This document shows positions 54,155-63,686 of a stretch of DNA of 64,000 nt, in pieces (within the stretch, counting starts at the first letter, position 1; every line of letters starts with the position of its first letter). Position numbers and translations under genes: made by a program. Under the pieces are notes generated by a model, which saw only the letters and a program-made list of their open reading frames with translations, was not told where the DNA came from and did no database searches. The DNA is from Aestuariivivens marinum (lineage in GTDB: Bacteria > Bacteroidota > Bacteroidia > Flavobacteriales > Flavobacteriaceae). The stretch covers positions 1,426,001 to 1,490,000 of the forward strand of contig NZ_JAKMCR010000001.1 of NCBI RefSeq assembly GCF_022662175.1, read 5' to 3'.

Positions 54155-55557
54155 ATAAACTGAGCGCTTTATTAGCCCTTATCAGCTGTTTGTCGTTTTC
54201 CCAAAACAAACAAATACTTTATGGGTTTTCAGACATACCTCAATCCCTTATGTTAAATCCAGGAGGTAAAGTTAAAAACAAAGGGTATCTTGGATTTCCT
54301 TTATTATCTCACATCCATGCTAGTGCAGGAACATCAGGAACTACCGTTTACGACCTTTTTGCTGATGATGGCATCGACTTTAATGTAAAGCTCCAAAGAG
54401 CAGTGAACAGGATGAAACCAAATGATTTTTTCACGTTCACACAACAGCTTGAAGTGTTATCGGGAGGTTTTTCATTTGGTGATTTCAAGAGGAAAAATAA
54501 ATATTTAAGTTTTGGATTGTACCAAGAAACCGATTTTATTTCCTACTTTCCTAAAGATATAGCTGTATTGGCTCTGGAAGGTAATGCCAATAACATTGGG
54601 GAGTTCTTTCAATTGAATCATGTCAGCTTAAGAGGGGAAGCGCTTTCAGTATTTCATGTAGGTTATAATAAGAAAGTGAATAGGGAATTTACGTATGGTG
54701 TTCGAGGTAAAATATATTCCAGCATAGTTAACTTCCATTCAATTAAAAATGATGGTGGATTTGTAACCCGACAAGGCGTTAATAATTTTTATGCCCATAC
54801 TTTTAATCTTGATTTTGCGCTTCAAACTTCAGGAATAATTAGAGACGAGGATGAAGATTCTGATTTTTCAGAAAAAGATATTGTTAAAAGAACACTTCTT
54901 GGAGGTAATTTAGGCTTGGGGTTTGATGTTGGGGTTTCTTATAATATAACCAAGCAATGGACTTTTGATGTAAGTTTATTGGATATTGGTTTTGTAAGGC
55001 ATAGTAAGGACATAACGAATTATGAAATTAAGGGACAATACGTATTTGAAGGTATAAATCCTTTATTTCCAGAAGCAAATGAGGGTCAAACCGCAGAAGA
55101 TTATTGGAATGAAGTAAGAGAAGCTTTTGAAGATTTAGTAGATATTGATGAGACTACAACTAAATATACCACTTGGCGACCAATAAAGTTCAATGCCTCA
55201 TTAAATTATGTCTTTGGAAAACAAAAATATGAAGATTGCGATTGTACCAGGCATGATGACGAATATATGAATGCTGTTGGATTACAACTTTATGCAATCA
55301 ATAGGCCAAAGAGACCACAATCGGCATTAACGGCCTACTATTATCGACACTTTTTTAAAGGTTTACGAGCAAAAGTAACCTATACAGTAGATTCTTATTC
55401 TTTTAGTAACATAGGTTTAGGTGTGTCTGCTCATTTAGGAAGCTTAAATTTTTATGTTATGGCAGATAATTTTTTATCTTTAAAAAATATTTACAATACG
55501 CAAAGTGCCTCTGTACAATTAGGTTTTAACTATATATTTAATAAAAATGAAGACTAA
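54151..55557 (+). CDS. DUF5723 outer-membrane protein
   Basis: A 468-residue protein with a signal peptide (to FSQ, residue 17). Early residues QILYGFSDIPQSLMLNPGGKVKNKGYLGFPLLSHI and YDLFADDGIDFNVKL are the DUF5723 signature. The body is a series of amphipathic strands ending in an aromatic-rich last strand (VQLGFNYIFNK), as in an outer-membrane barrel. Function unknown. Overlaps its neighbours by 4 and 11 bases. Confidence 0.85.
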   Translation: MNKLSALLALISCLSFSQNKQILYGFSDIPQSLMLNPGGKVKNKGYLGFPLLSHIHASAGTSGTTVYDLFADDGIDFNVKLQRAVNRMKPNDFFTFTQQLEVLSGGFSFGDFKRKNKYLSFGLYQETDFISYFPKDIAVLALEGNANNIGEFFQLNHVSLRGEALSVFHVGYNKKVNREFTYGVRGKIYSSIVNFHSIKNDGGFVTRQGVNNFYAHTFNLDFALQTSGIIRDEDEDSDFSEKDIVKRTLLGGNLGLGFDVGVSYNITKQWTFDVSLLDIGFVRHSKDITNYEIKGQYVFEGINPLFPEANEGQTAEDYWNEVREAFEDLVDIDETTTKYTTWRPIKFNASLNYVFGKQKYEDCDCTRHDDEYMNAVGLQLYAINRPKRPQSALTAYYYRHFFKGLRAKVTYTVDSYSFSNIGLGVSAHLGSLNFYVMADNFLSLKNIYNTQSASVQLGFNYIFNKNED

Positions 55558-56410
55558 ACTAATATTTTATGTACTTATCTGTTTTTTTGTTAACAGTATA
55601 TTTTCCCAATCCAACTTAAACAATTATAAATATGTAATTGTTCCGAAAAAGTTCGATTTTTTAAAGGAGGAAAATCAATATCGATTAAATGGCTTAGCTA
55701 AATTTTTGTTTGAAAAATATGGTTTTGAATCAATAATGGAAGGTGAGGGGTATCCAGAAGATATGGTTGCTAATAGATGTTTGGCATTAAAGTCTGATGT
55801 AATAAAAGATTCTGGACTATTTAAAACAAAACTTAACATAGTACTTAAGGATTGTAACGATAGAGTGATTTACACTTCGCAAGTGGGTGAAAGTAGGGAA
55901 AAGGAATTTGCAAAGGCTTATAATGATGCTTTGAGAAATGCTTTTGAATCCTTTGAGAGTGTTAATTATAGCTATAGTCCTGATACATCTGTAGTCGCTA
56001 CCACTACATCTGTTGAACCTAAAGCTGAAACTAAAGCGGTTACTAAAGAAATTGAGGCGCTTAAAGCCGAAATTCAATCTTTGAAAGAAGAAAAGCAAGC
56101 TAAACCCACCGAAATTAAACAGGATGTACCTCAAGTTGTAGCAGTTAAAAAGCCTGTTGTAACAAAAAAACAGGTTGTAGAAGTTCAAGAAGCTCCCAAA
56201 AGTATGCTATATGCCCAAGCTATCGAAAATGGTTTTCAGTTAGTGGACAGTTCACCTAAAGTCATTTATAAAATTGTTGAAACAGGTGTAAACAACGTAT
56301 TTTTGGTAGAAGGCATTAGTGCGATTATTTACAAAGAAGGTAATGAATGGGTAATAGAACAATTGGCGGGAAGTACACCAATCAAGAAAACATTGGATAT
56401 AAAATTCTAA
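55547..56410 (+). CDS. secreted coiled-coil protein of unknown function
   Basis: A 287-residue protein with a signal peptide (to FSQ, residue 21). The first 140 residues form a compact domain (YVIVPKKFDFLKEENQYRLNGLAKFLFEKYGFESIM). A Lys/Glu-rich heptad stretch follows (about 162-185, KEIEALKAEIQSLKEEKQ), a Pro/Val/Lys linker, and a small C-terminal beta domain. Periplasmic envelope role is inferred from its coupling to the DUF5723 barrel gene. Confidence 0.75.
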   Translation: MKTKLIFYVLICFFVNSIFSQSNLNNYKYVIVPKKFDFLKEENQYRLNGLAKFLFEKYGFESIMEGEGYPEDMVANRCLALKSDVIKDSGLFKTKLNIVLKDCNDRVIYTSQVGESREKEFAKAYNDALRNAFESFESVNYSYSPDTSVVATTTSVEPKAETKAVTKEIEALKAEIQSLKEEKQAKPTEIKQDVPQVVAVKKPVVTKKQVVEVQEAPKSMLYAQAIENGFQLVDSSPKVIYKIVETGVNNVFLVEGISAIIYKEGNEWVIEQLAGSTPIKKTLDIKF

Positions 56411-56434
56411 AATTTAAACTACGGTCTAATATCT

Positions 56435-57718
56435 CTAATATCCATATTTGTCTTTCCAACGTTGTTTTAAAAACTCCCGTTGGGCATTTTCCCTAGCGTT
56501 CTTTCCTGGTTCGTACAATCTAGTGTTTTGTATTTGTTCAGGGAGAAATTCTTGGTTGGCAAAATTATTATCGTAGTTGTGGGCGTATTTGTAATTATCG
56601 CCATAGCCCAGTTCTTTCATGAGTTTGGTTGGTGCATTTCTAATCTCCAACGGAACACTTAAATCCCCAGTCTCCTTTACCAATTGTTGCGCCTTGCCTA
56701 TAGCTTGATAAGCAGCATTACTCTTTGGAGAGCAAGCTAGGTAAGTAGCGCATTGACTTAGTATTATTCTAGATTCTGGATAACCAATGGTTGAGACAGC
56801 CTGAAAGGTGCTATTTGCAATAACCAATGCTGTTGGATTGGCATTGCCTATATCCTCACTTGCCAATATTAGTAAACGCCGTGCAATAAATTTCACATCT
56901 TCACCACCTTCAATCATTCTGGCTAACCAATATACCGCTGCATTGGGATCGCTGCCTCTAATGGATTTAATAAATGCTGAAATAATATCATAATGTTGCT
57001 CGCCAGTTTTGTCATATCGTACCGTATTATTCTGAACTTTTTGTAGCACAATAGCATCGGTAATCTCTATGTTATTGGTCGTAAACGAACTCACAATAAG
57101 CTCAAAAATATTCAGTAGCTTCCTGGCATCACCTCCCGAAAGTCTTAAAAGCGCATTGGTTTCCTTAAGTGTAATGTTTTTCTTGGATATAAATTCATCT
57201 TGTTCAATGGCACGTTTTAAAAGTACTTCTAAATCGGTTTTATCAAAGGCATTTAGTATATATACCTGGCAACGCGATAAAAGCGCAGGGATGACTTCAA
57301 AACTCGGGTTTTCGGTGGTGGCACCAATAAGTGTAATCCAGCCTTTTTCAACAGCTTGTAATAAGGAGTCTTGTTGAGATTTACTAAACCTATGAATTTC
57401 GTCAATAAATAAAATGGGATTTTTAGTGGTGAACAAACCCCCACTTTGTTTGGCCTTGTCAATGACATCACGTATATCCTTAACTCCAGAATTTATGGCG
57501 CTTAGGGTGTAAAATGGCCGTCCAGATTCGTTTGCTATGATGTTTGCAAGTGTTGTTTTTCCTATGCCTGGTGGCCCCCAAAAAATCATGGATGGAATTA
57601 ATCCTTGATGTATTTGTTGCGTTAAACTGCCATTTGGGCCAACTAAATGGGCTTGGCTAACATAATCTGTCAAGGTCTTTGGTCGTAAACGTTCTGCTAA
57701 AGGTTCGTTGGCATTCAT
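56435..57718 (-). CDS. rarA: replication-associated AAA ATPase RarA/MgsA
   Basis: A 427-residue AAA+ clamp-loader-like ATPase acting at stalled replication forks. Walker A GPPGIGKTTLAN, Walker B FIDEIHRF, sensor 1 GATTENPSFEV, arginine finger LLSRCQVY, and the C-terminal tetramerisation segment GSDPNAAVYWLARMIEGGED are present. Full length. Convergent with the coiled-coil protein gene and divergent from the rhomboid gene. Confidence 0.96.
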   Translation of the reverse strand: MNANEPLAERLRPKTLTDYVSQAHLVGPNGSLTQQIHQGLIPSMIFWGPPGIGKTTLANIIANESGRPFYTLSAINSGVKDIRDVIDKAKQSGGLFTTKNPILFIDEIHRFSKSQQDSLLQAVEKGWITLIGATTENPSFEVIPALLSRCQVYILNAFDKTDLEVLLKRAIEQDEFISKKNITLKETNALLRLSGGDARKLLNIFELIVSSFTTNNIEITDAIVLQKVQNNTVRYDKTGEQHYDIISAFIKSIRGSDPNAAVYWLARMIEGGEDVKFIARRLLILASEDIGNANPTALVIANSTFQAVSTIGYPESRIILSQCATYLACSPKSNAAYQAIGKAQQLVKETGDLSVPLEIRNAPTKLMKELGYGDNYKYAHNYDNNFANQEFLPEQIQNTRLYEPGKNARENAQREFLKQRWKDKYGY

Positions 57719-57855
57719 AAATGTAAAATTAAAACAATTCCTTTGTAAAAAGGAATCTTATTTTGTACTAATTATTGCGATTGAACAACAGAATTGATTT
57801 CTGCCAATTTAGCATTAAAGTCAAAATTGGTTAACTATTTGTTATATTAGGTATT

Positions 57856-58581
57856 ATGAAAGTACAAAGCCAATTTAAATTTTCAACAGGTGTTATTGCC
57901 TATCCTGTTTTCTTTGTGCTTATCATATGGTTAGTATTTTGGTTCGAGGTTCGTTTTGGATTTAATTTTAGCAAATATGGAATTTATCCCCAAACTTTAA
58001 AAGGATTACGAGGTGTGTTACTTAGTCCGTTTATACATGGTAACATTCAACACCTTTACCATAACACTATTCCATTGTTTGTCTTGTCGGCTGCTATGTT
58101 TTATTTCTACAGGGCAATCACTTGGAAAGTAATATTATGGGGTATATTGTTTTCTGGACTATTAACATGGTACATTGGACGGCCATCTTACCATATAGGT
58201 GCTAGCGGGTTAATATATGTTTTAATCAGTTTTACGTTTTTTAAGGGGATTTTTGCAAAACACTTTAGGTTAATAGCATTATCTCTATTAATTGTTTTTT
58301 TATACGGAAGTATGATTTGGTATACCCTGCCCATTGAGGAAGGCATTTCTTGGGAAGGTCACTTGTCTGGGTTAATAGTTGGGTTGGCTTTTGCTTTGTT
58401 TTTTAGAAAAGAAATTGCAAAGCCTAAAAAATATATATGGGAACAAGAAAGTTACAATGAAGATGAGGATCCTTTTTTAAGGCATTTTGATGCAGAAGGC
58501 AACTTTATTGAAAACTTAGGACCTGAGTCTGACAACAATCAACCCAAAATAAATTATACCTATAAGGAGAAAAAAGAATAA
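57856..58581 (+). CDS. rhomboid intramembrane serine protease
   Basis: A 241-residue protein with six membrane helices and a soluble acidic C-tail. Catalytic Ser117 is in HIGASGLIYVL, catalytic His169 in EGHLSGLIVGL, and the oxyanion Asn70 in HLYHNTIPLF. It cleaves transmembrane substrates in the inner membrane; the target is unknown. The stop lies 3 bases from the convergent rlmB stop. Confidence 0.93.
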   Translation: MKVQSQFKFSTGVIAYPVFFVLIIWLVFWFEVRFGFNFSKYGIYPQTLKGLRGVLLSPFIHGNIQHLYHNTIPLFVLSAAMFYFYRAITWKVILWGILFSGLLTWYIGRPSYHIGASGLIYVLISFTFFKGIFAKHFRLIALSLLIVFLYGSMIWYTLPIEEGISWEGHLSGLIVGLAFALFFRKEIAKPKKYIWEQESYNEDEDPFLRHFDAEGNFIENLGPESDNNQPKINYTYKEKKE

Positions 58582-58584
58582 CTT

Positions 58585-59331
58585 TCAATCGTCAATAGAC
58601 AGTCTCTGCCTAACTGCCTCATATAAAAAAGCGCCACATGCTACAGAAACATTTAAGGATTCTATTTCGCCCAACAGTGGCAGTTTCGCTTTTGCATCAG
58701 CTACTTTTAAAATAGATGGGTTTATGCCTTTACCTTCAGAACCCATGATGATGGCACATGGTTCATTAAAAGAAATATCATAAAGTGTATTGTTGGTTTT
58801 TTCTGTAGCGGCGATCACTTTTATACCAGAAGATTGCATGTAAAATACGGCATCCTTAATGTGGTCTACTTTACAGATAGGTACTTTAAACACTGCTCCA
58901 GCACTGGTTTTAATCGTATCGCCGTTAACGGGAGCGCCTCCCTTTTTTTGTATGATAATGCCATCTACACCCGTGCATTCGGCAGTTCGAATAATGGCGC
59001 CAAAATTACGTACATCACTTAATTGGTCTAAAAGTAAAAAGAGTGGGATTTTTCCAGATTCAATAACATTTAAAACCAAATCTTCCAAATCGTGAAAAGC
59101 AATAGGGGATATTTGGGCGACCACCCCTTGATGGTTCTTTTTGGTCAATCGATTAAGCTTCTCGGCTGGGACATAAGACGAATTAATGGCCTGTTTTCTC
59201 AAAAGAGCCTCCAATTCACCAAATAGCTCGCCTCTTAAGCCTTTTTGTAAAAATACCTTGTCTATACTCTCACCAGCATTAATAGCTTCTATAACCGCTC
59301 GTATACCGAATATTTGCGTTTGGTTTTGCAT
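58585..59331 (-). CDS. rlmB: 23S rRNA Gm2251 methyltransferase
   Basis: A 248-residue SPOUT methyltransferase. The N-terminal substrate-binding domain starts QIFGIRAVIEAINAGESIDKVF. SPOUT motifs are LDQLSDVRNFGAIIRTAECTGVDG (motif 1), CAIIMGSEGKGI (motif 2) and ESLNVSVACGAFLYEAVRQR (motif 3). Full length. Confidence 0.94.
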   Translation of the reverse strand: MQNQTQIFGIRAVIEAINAGESIDKVFLQKGLRGELFGELEALLRKQAINSSYVPAEKLNRLTKKNHQGVVAQISPIAFHDLEDLVLNVIESGKIPLFLLLDQLSDVRNFGAIIRTAECTGVDGIIIQKKGGAPVNGDTIKTSAGAVFKVPICKVDHIKDAVFYMQSSGIKVIAATEKTNNTLYDISFNEPCAIIMGSEGKGINPSILKVADAKAKLPLLGEIESLNVSVACGAFLYEAVRQRLSIDD

Positions 59332-59350
59332 GGGGTAAAGGTATAAAATT

Positions 59351-59384
59351 AAAAGTCCTATTTTAAATTTAAAATAGGACTTTT
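59351..59384. terminator. 34-bp perfect palindrome, terminator
   Basis: AAAAGTCCTATTTTAAA and its exact complement (59368-59384) face each other with no loop bases. T-rich ends on both sides. It lies past the stop of the minus-strand gene at 59434, and before rlmB, so it probably ends that transcript. Confidence 0.75.
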
Positions 59385-59433
59385 ATATATTAATACATTA
59401 TCGAAAAAATGATGTATATAATTTAAGTTTTAT

Positions 59434-60171
59434 TTAAGGTAATGTAAAAGTATGACTAGTACCAGGTCCGTAGCCTCCGTCTGAAGAAAATACAACAGAA
59501 CCATCATAAGTAAGGCTAAATGGTCCTGCTCCATCACCATATTGGTCATAAATTTCAAAAGTATAGGAGCCATTAGCTAAACACATAGGTTTTGTTATTC
59601 CTCCGGATAAACCAGCATAGGCACCGTACGCTAAGTTAGCACTTGCAAACAATGTATTCCCACTACTATCTAATAATCTCCAGAAAATTTCTTCTGGCCA
59701 GGGGTCAAAAGTAATATCTAATATAAGCTCTGGGTTAGGACATACTTGTTTTAAATTCAAACTTATTGAACCACTAACAAATACATTATTATCATTTGAT
59801 GAAAAACCAATAGCTAAAATGTCATCACCACTAGGATCAATATATTCTCCAATAACCGCAATATTAAAAACACCTATATTTGAATTAGCAGGTACAGTAA
59901 CTGAGTTAGGTACTGAATATGCAGAAGCATCAGCAGTTGTTAAGTCAGAGTCCACAACAAGGTTAAAAGTTCGGTCACTTGTTGTTTTATTGGAAGTAGC
60001 AATTTTTATTTCTTGTTCCGCTGTTCCAGTTGGATCAACACCTAGTATAAAACCTGATTCAAAGCCCACGTAATCAATTTCTAAAACCTTAGGAGTAATT
60101 TCATTTTCTTCGCAATTGGTAAATACAACAAAGACGAGCATTATTGTAAATAAGGATAATATTTTTTTCAT
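59434..60171 (-). CDS. lipoprotein with Ig-like and C-terminal beta domain
   Basis: A 245-residue lipoprotein (LVFVVFTNC20). Residues 45-150 are a beta-sandwich resembling the DUF4843/DUF1735 type (SDRTFNLVVDSDLTTADASAYSVPNSVTVPANSN). The last 100 residues (PELILDITFDPWPEEIFWRLLDSSGNTLF, SYTFEIYDQYGDGAGPFSLTYDG) resemble a calcium- or ligand-binding beta domain with DQYGDGAG. 25 bases behind the subtilisin gene, probably co-transcribed. Confidence 0.7.
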   Translation of the reverse strand: MKKILSLFTIMLVFVVFTNCEENEITPKVLEIDYVGFESGFILGVDPTGTAEQEIKIATSNKTTSDRTFNLVVDSDLTTADASAYSVPNSVTVPANSNIGVFNIAVIGEYIDPSGDDILAIGFSSNDNNVFVSGSISLNLKQVCPNPELILDITFDPWPEEIFWRLLDSSGNTLFASANLAYGAYAGLSGGITKPMCLANGSYTFEIYDQYGDGAGPFSLTYDGSVVFSSDGGYGPGTSHTFTLP

Positions 60172-60196
60172 AATATTAGTTTTTTGAGTTAATCTT

Positions 60197-62143
60197 TTAT
60201 TTTATAATAATTTTTTGTTTTTGAGTATATAACCCATTAGAAATATTTAAAACATATATACCTGGATTATAATTCATTACATTAATGGTGTAATTATTTT
60301 GATTTTCTTTTAAGCCTATAACCTTCGAAAAAACTTTTCTACCTTGAATATCATTTAATTCGATTTTGCTGTTAGCACTCAATTTGGAAGAAAAGTTTAT
60401 ATGTAATCTATCTTTAACTGGGTTTGGCCATATGGAAACATTGGCTATTGATTTATTGGAGGTACTTAAAGTAAGGTTAGTTCCCGTTAAAATCAAGGAA
60501 AAGGCTTGCTGTCCATCAGTTAGTGTACCTTTGTGCGTTACTGTTAAAGTATAATTTCCAGCACTTCCAGAAGTAATATCAATGACTTCTATATTATCAA
60601 CATCATTGTCGCCTTTTATGGCATTGGCAGTAACATCTGTTTTGTCTAATTTCCAAGGGGTGTAAACTGTAGTGCTAGGATCGGTAATTCTTAAATCCAA
60701 ATCATTTACTAATCGCGGTGTCATTGAATTACCAGGACTACTGGAAACTGATCCCGGTGGATCCGTCCAACAAATGGTTGCTTTTATCGAACCCGGGGAA
60801 CTAACACTAAAATTGTAAGTGTAGGTTCCACCATTGTTTAAGCTTAATTCATTAATAGCAGCTAAACCATTAGAGTTATTGGTAATTATATTAGCAGCAG
60901 CTTCAACGTTCAAAACACCCCAACCCAACCAAGGGTCTGGTCCTGGTTTTAAATTATCATCTATAGCGGTGTGGCATACAAGACCCTTTAATGACGCAGC
61001 ACGCATAAAACTAGAATTAAGATTGTTATAATGCTGTTGTAATAAAATTAATGAACCAGCTACATTAGGCGAAGCCATTGATGTTCCACTTGTGGTGAAA
61101 TAATCATTATCTGCATCTACACCAGATGAATATACAGATTCACCTCTACCAGTTATGTCTGGTTTTATTCTAAAATCGTCTGTTGGTCCTTGACTACTAA
61201 AATTACTTCTTTGGAAAAAACTAATTTCTCCCGATCCATTTACAAAAATATTGGCACTGGCCACTACCAAATTGTTTTTGGCAGTTTTGTTACCATACAA
61301 TTTGTCATACCCTGTGCCTAAGCCTCCAGTATAAGAATCTTCACCATCATTTCCAGCAGAGTTAACGGCTAGGTAATAAGGAACCGTATAGGCAACATCA
61401 TCCCAAGTGTTAGCATCAGAATTATAAGCACCTATATTGGAGCTTGAAACCTGCAAATTAGGGGTTGGTATAGCATCATCAAAAATGGATACACCATAAG
61501 AATGATTTGAAACTAGCAACCCGTTTTGAGCTTCATCCAATGCTTCATCATCATCTAAATCCCAATCAAAGGATCTTAACAATGCTTTAGGGGCCATGCC
61601 TTTAGCATTTGTGACAGTACCATTGGCTATAAGTGTACCGGCAACATGTGTTGCATGATTACTGGCAGGTCGAGTCGTTCCTGCTAGTTCTGGAAAAGTA
61701 ACCCTAGATTCGGGCATGGGTTGATCATCCAAAAATTCTTGATGCGTGGCTCTAACATCTTCTTCATCCCATACCGCAATAATCATATTTTCACCATTCA
61801 AATCAAGCCCCAAACTACCACCGGACCATAGTCTGGCTGCTTTGGTTGCCTTGGCACTTGTTAAATTATGAGTGGTGAAATATATGGGTTTGCCATTCAC
61901 TATATCATGAATTTCATAGGTTTTGCCATTCTTACTAAATCTTTTTTTAAGTCCTTTATTTTCAAGGTATTTATTTATTCTTTCCTTTCTTTCAAGATTT
62001 TCTTTTTGTAACTTATGCTTTAACCGTTCAATTTTGGTCATATCATAGCTATCAGATATTTTTTTTCTTTCTGCCTCAGTCTGGGCATAAGAAATTATAT
62101 TAGATAGAATAAGTAATAAAAAAAAGAATACTCTAATTGTCAT
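60197..62143 (-). CDS. S8 subtilisin-like protease with T9SS type A sorting domain
   Basis: A 648-residue secreted protease. Signal peptide to about residue 20. Catalytic triad: Asp126 (IIAVWDEEDV), His163 (SNHATHVAGTL) and Ser355 (SGTSMASPNVAG), with oxyanion Asn265 (NSAGNDG). The region 20-100 is a helical pro-domain. A P-domain-like beta part follows, and the final 80 residues (SIWPNPVKDRLHINF, GIYVLNISNGLYTQKQKIIIK) are a type A T9SS sorting domain, so it is delivered to the surface or released. Confidence 0.92.
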   Translation of the reverse strand: MTIRVFFFLLLILSNIISYAQTEAERKKISDSYDMTKIERLKHKLQKENLERKERINKYLENKGLKKRFSKNGKTYEIHDIVNGKPIYFTTHNLTSAKATKAARLWSGGSLGLDLNGENMIIAVWDEEDVRATHQEFLDDQPMPESRVTFPELAGTTRPASNHATHVAGTLIANGTVTNAKGMAPKALLRSFDWDLDDDEALDEAQNGLLVSNHSYGVSIFDDAIPTPNLQVSSSNIGAYNSDANTWDDVAYTVPYYLAVNSAGNDGEDSYTGGLGTGYDKLYGNKTAKNNLVVASANIFVNGSGEISFFQRSNFSSQGPTDDFRIKPDITGRGESVYSSGVDADNDYFTTSGTSMASPNVAGSLILLQQHYNNLNSSFMRAASLKGLVCHTAIDDNLKPGPDPWLGWGVLNVEAAANIITNNSNGLAAINELSLNNGGTYTYNFSVSSPGSIKATICWTDPPGSVSSSPGNSMTPRLVNDLDLRITDPSTTVYTPWKLDKTDVTANAIKGDNDVDNIEVIDITSGSAGNYTLTVTHKGTLTDGQQAFSLILTGTNLTLSTSNKSIANVSIWPNPVKDRLHINFSSKLSANSKIELNDIQGRKVFSKVIGLKENQNNYTINVMNYNPGIYVLNISNGLYTQKQKIIIK

Positions 62144-62177
62144 TTCCAGATTTAGTGTAAAAGATAGAGATAATTAA

Positions 62178-62216
62178 TTCAAATGATAAATGGTAAAAAA
62201 CCATTTATCATTTGAA
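62178..62216 (-). terminator. hairpin after susD (second locus)
   Basis: A perfect 17-bp stem (TTCAAATGATAAATGGT, 62178-62194) with a 5-base loop, located just past the minus-strand susD stop and before the subtilisin gene. It has no long T tract, so it may be a partial terminator or stabiliser for the susCD message. Confidence 0.7.
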
Positions 62217-62231
62217 TCCTATAATGAAAAT

Positions 62232-63680
62232 TTATTCATTATTAATGCTGTCATCAATATTTGGATTGGCATCAATCTCTTTTTCAGGTATTTTGAGCCA
62301 CCATAATGGGCTGTCTGCAGGTACAGTAAGTACAACCCTGTGCACATCGTCCCTTACAATAGGTTTTTTGTATCTTTTTAAATCAAACCATTCAACACCA
62401 TTTTCACCGTACAATTCTTTACGTCTTTCCAGTAAAATTTCATCTAATAAGGCTTGCCCTGTATTTGAAGACTTTACAGCATTAGGATCTCTGTCTTTTT
62501 GTAATGCGTAGAGTAAATCATGTGCGGCACTTTCATTATTTAAATGGTATTGTGCTTCAGCATCTATAAGGACCATTTCAGATTTTCTCAGTATGGCAAA
62601 ATCTTCTTCTAATGTAAATGAGAATTTCGTGGTAATGAATTCTCTGTAAGGAGTAGAAGAGCCATATAAGTCGAAAAATAAATTTCTTTCATCTGTATCA
62701 GAGAAGGTATTCACAAAGTTTTTGTTAATATACGTGGCCTTATAAAAAGCAGGTGCTGAGATATGATCTGTAAAATTGGCAGGTGCACCATAGTAGTATG
62801 TCGATTCTACTTGGTCTTGGTACATGGCCCAAATCCATTCTGGATCACTCATATCTAGAAATCCTGTTCCATAACTCGTTGATGGTACAGCAGCAGCGGC
62901 ATCACCGCCATAAGCTTCTCTAGCTGAGGATGACGCTAAAGCCCAATCGTCTTGTGTTACTAATAAGACACGGGCTAAAATACCTTGGGCCACTGCTTTA
63001 TTGATATAGCTTTTCCCAAGTCTATTGGCAGATAAATCGGCAATAGCAGCTTTTAAATCTGAGATAATTAGGCTATAAACTTCACTTGTAGCACTTGTTG
63101 GATTACCTTCGGATTCCCCTGTTGCGGGCTCAGTATATATAGGTAATCTGGATATACTAGAGTTGGTAGTGTAGTTAGGAGTAAAATCTAATGCTAACTG
63201 AAAGTAATAAAACGCCCTAAGCGTTTTGCCTACTGCAATATATTCTTTTTTAGCAGCATCATCTAGCGTGGTACTATTGGTAACGCCTTGAATTAAGGTG
63301 TTGGCCTGATTAATAATTTCATAGCTAAAATCCCAATTAAAAACAGTACGCCTATAGTTTGGCTCTCTATTTTCATGACTATAATCGAATAGGTACCAGC
63401 TAGGTGCTTGAATTAAATCATTCCCTTTAATGGTCCTTGCAAAATAAATAGATTGAAGCCCAGCTGAATCAACTAGGTTATATTGACTTCTAAAATTCCT
63501 GAGAATACCAGTAATAAACGCTTCCACGGTAGAATTGTTGGAAAACACTACATCAGAAGTCACACCATCGGTGTTTTTTGGTTCATCTAAAAATTCTTTT
63601 GAGCAGCCCACTATTGTTAAAAAGGCAAACGATAAAAGAATGGTATATCTTTTTAAGTTAATAATTTTTTTCATTTTCAT
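62232..63680 (-). CDS. SusD/RagB-like nutrient-binding lipoprotein (second locus)
   Basis: A 482-residue SusD-family lipoprotein (LTIVGC26). SKEFLDEPKNTDGVTSDVVFSNNSTVEAFI is the usual N-terminus, TLRAFYYFQLALDF the family helix, and the C-terminal SusD motif ALLDEILLERRKELYGENGVEWFDLKRYKKP is present. It differs clearly from the SusD at 13940. It follows a SusC gene by 6 bases. Confidence 0.93.
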   Translation of the reverse strand: MKMKKIINLKRYTILLSFAFLTIVGCSKEFLDEPKNTDGVTSDVVFSNNSTVEAFITGILRNFRSQYNLVDSAGLQSIYFARTIKGNDLIQAPSWYLFDYSHENREPNYRRTVFNWDFSYEIINQANTLIQGVTNSTTLDDAAKKEYIAVGKTLRAFYYFQLALDFTPNYTTNSSISRLPIYTEPATGESEGNPTSATSEVYSLIISDLKAAIADLSANRLGKSYINKAVAQGILARVLLVTQDDWALASSSAREAYGGDAAAAVPSTSYGTGFLDMSDPEWIWAMYQDQVESTYYYGAPANFTDHISAPAFYKATYINKNFVNTFSDTDERNLFFDLYGSSTPYREFITTKFSFTLEEDFAILRKSEMVLIDAEAQYHLNNESAAHDLLYALQKDRDPNAVKSSNTGQALLDEILLERRKELYGENGVEWFDLKRYKKPIVRDDVHRVVLTVPADSPLWWLKIPEKEIDANPNIDDSINNE

Positions 63681-63686
63681 AATTTT

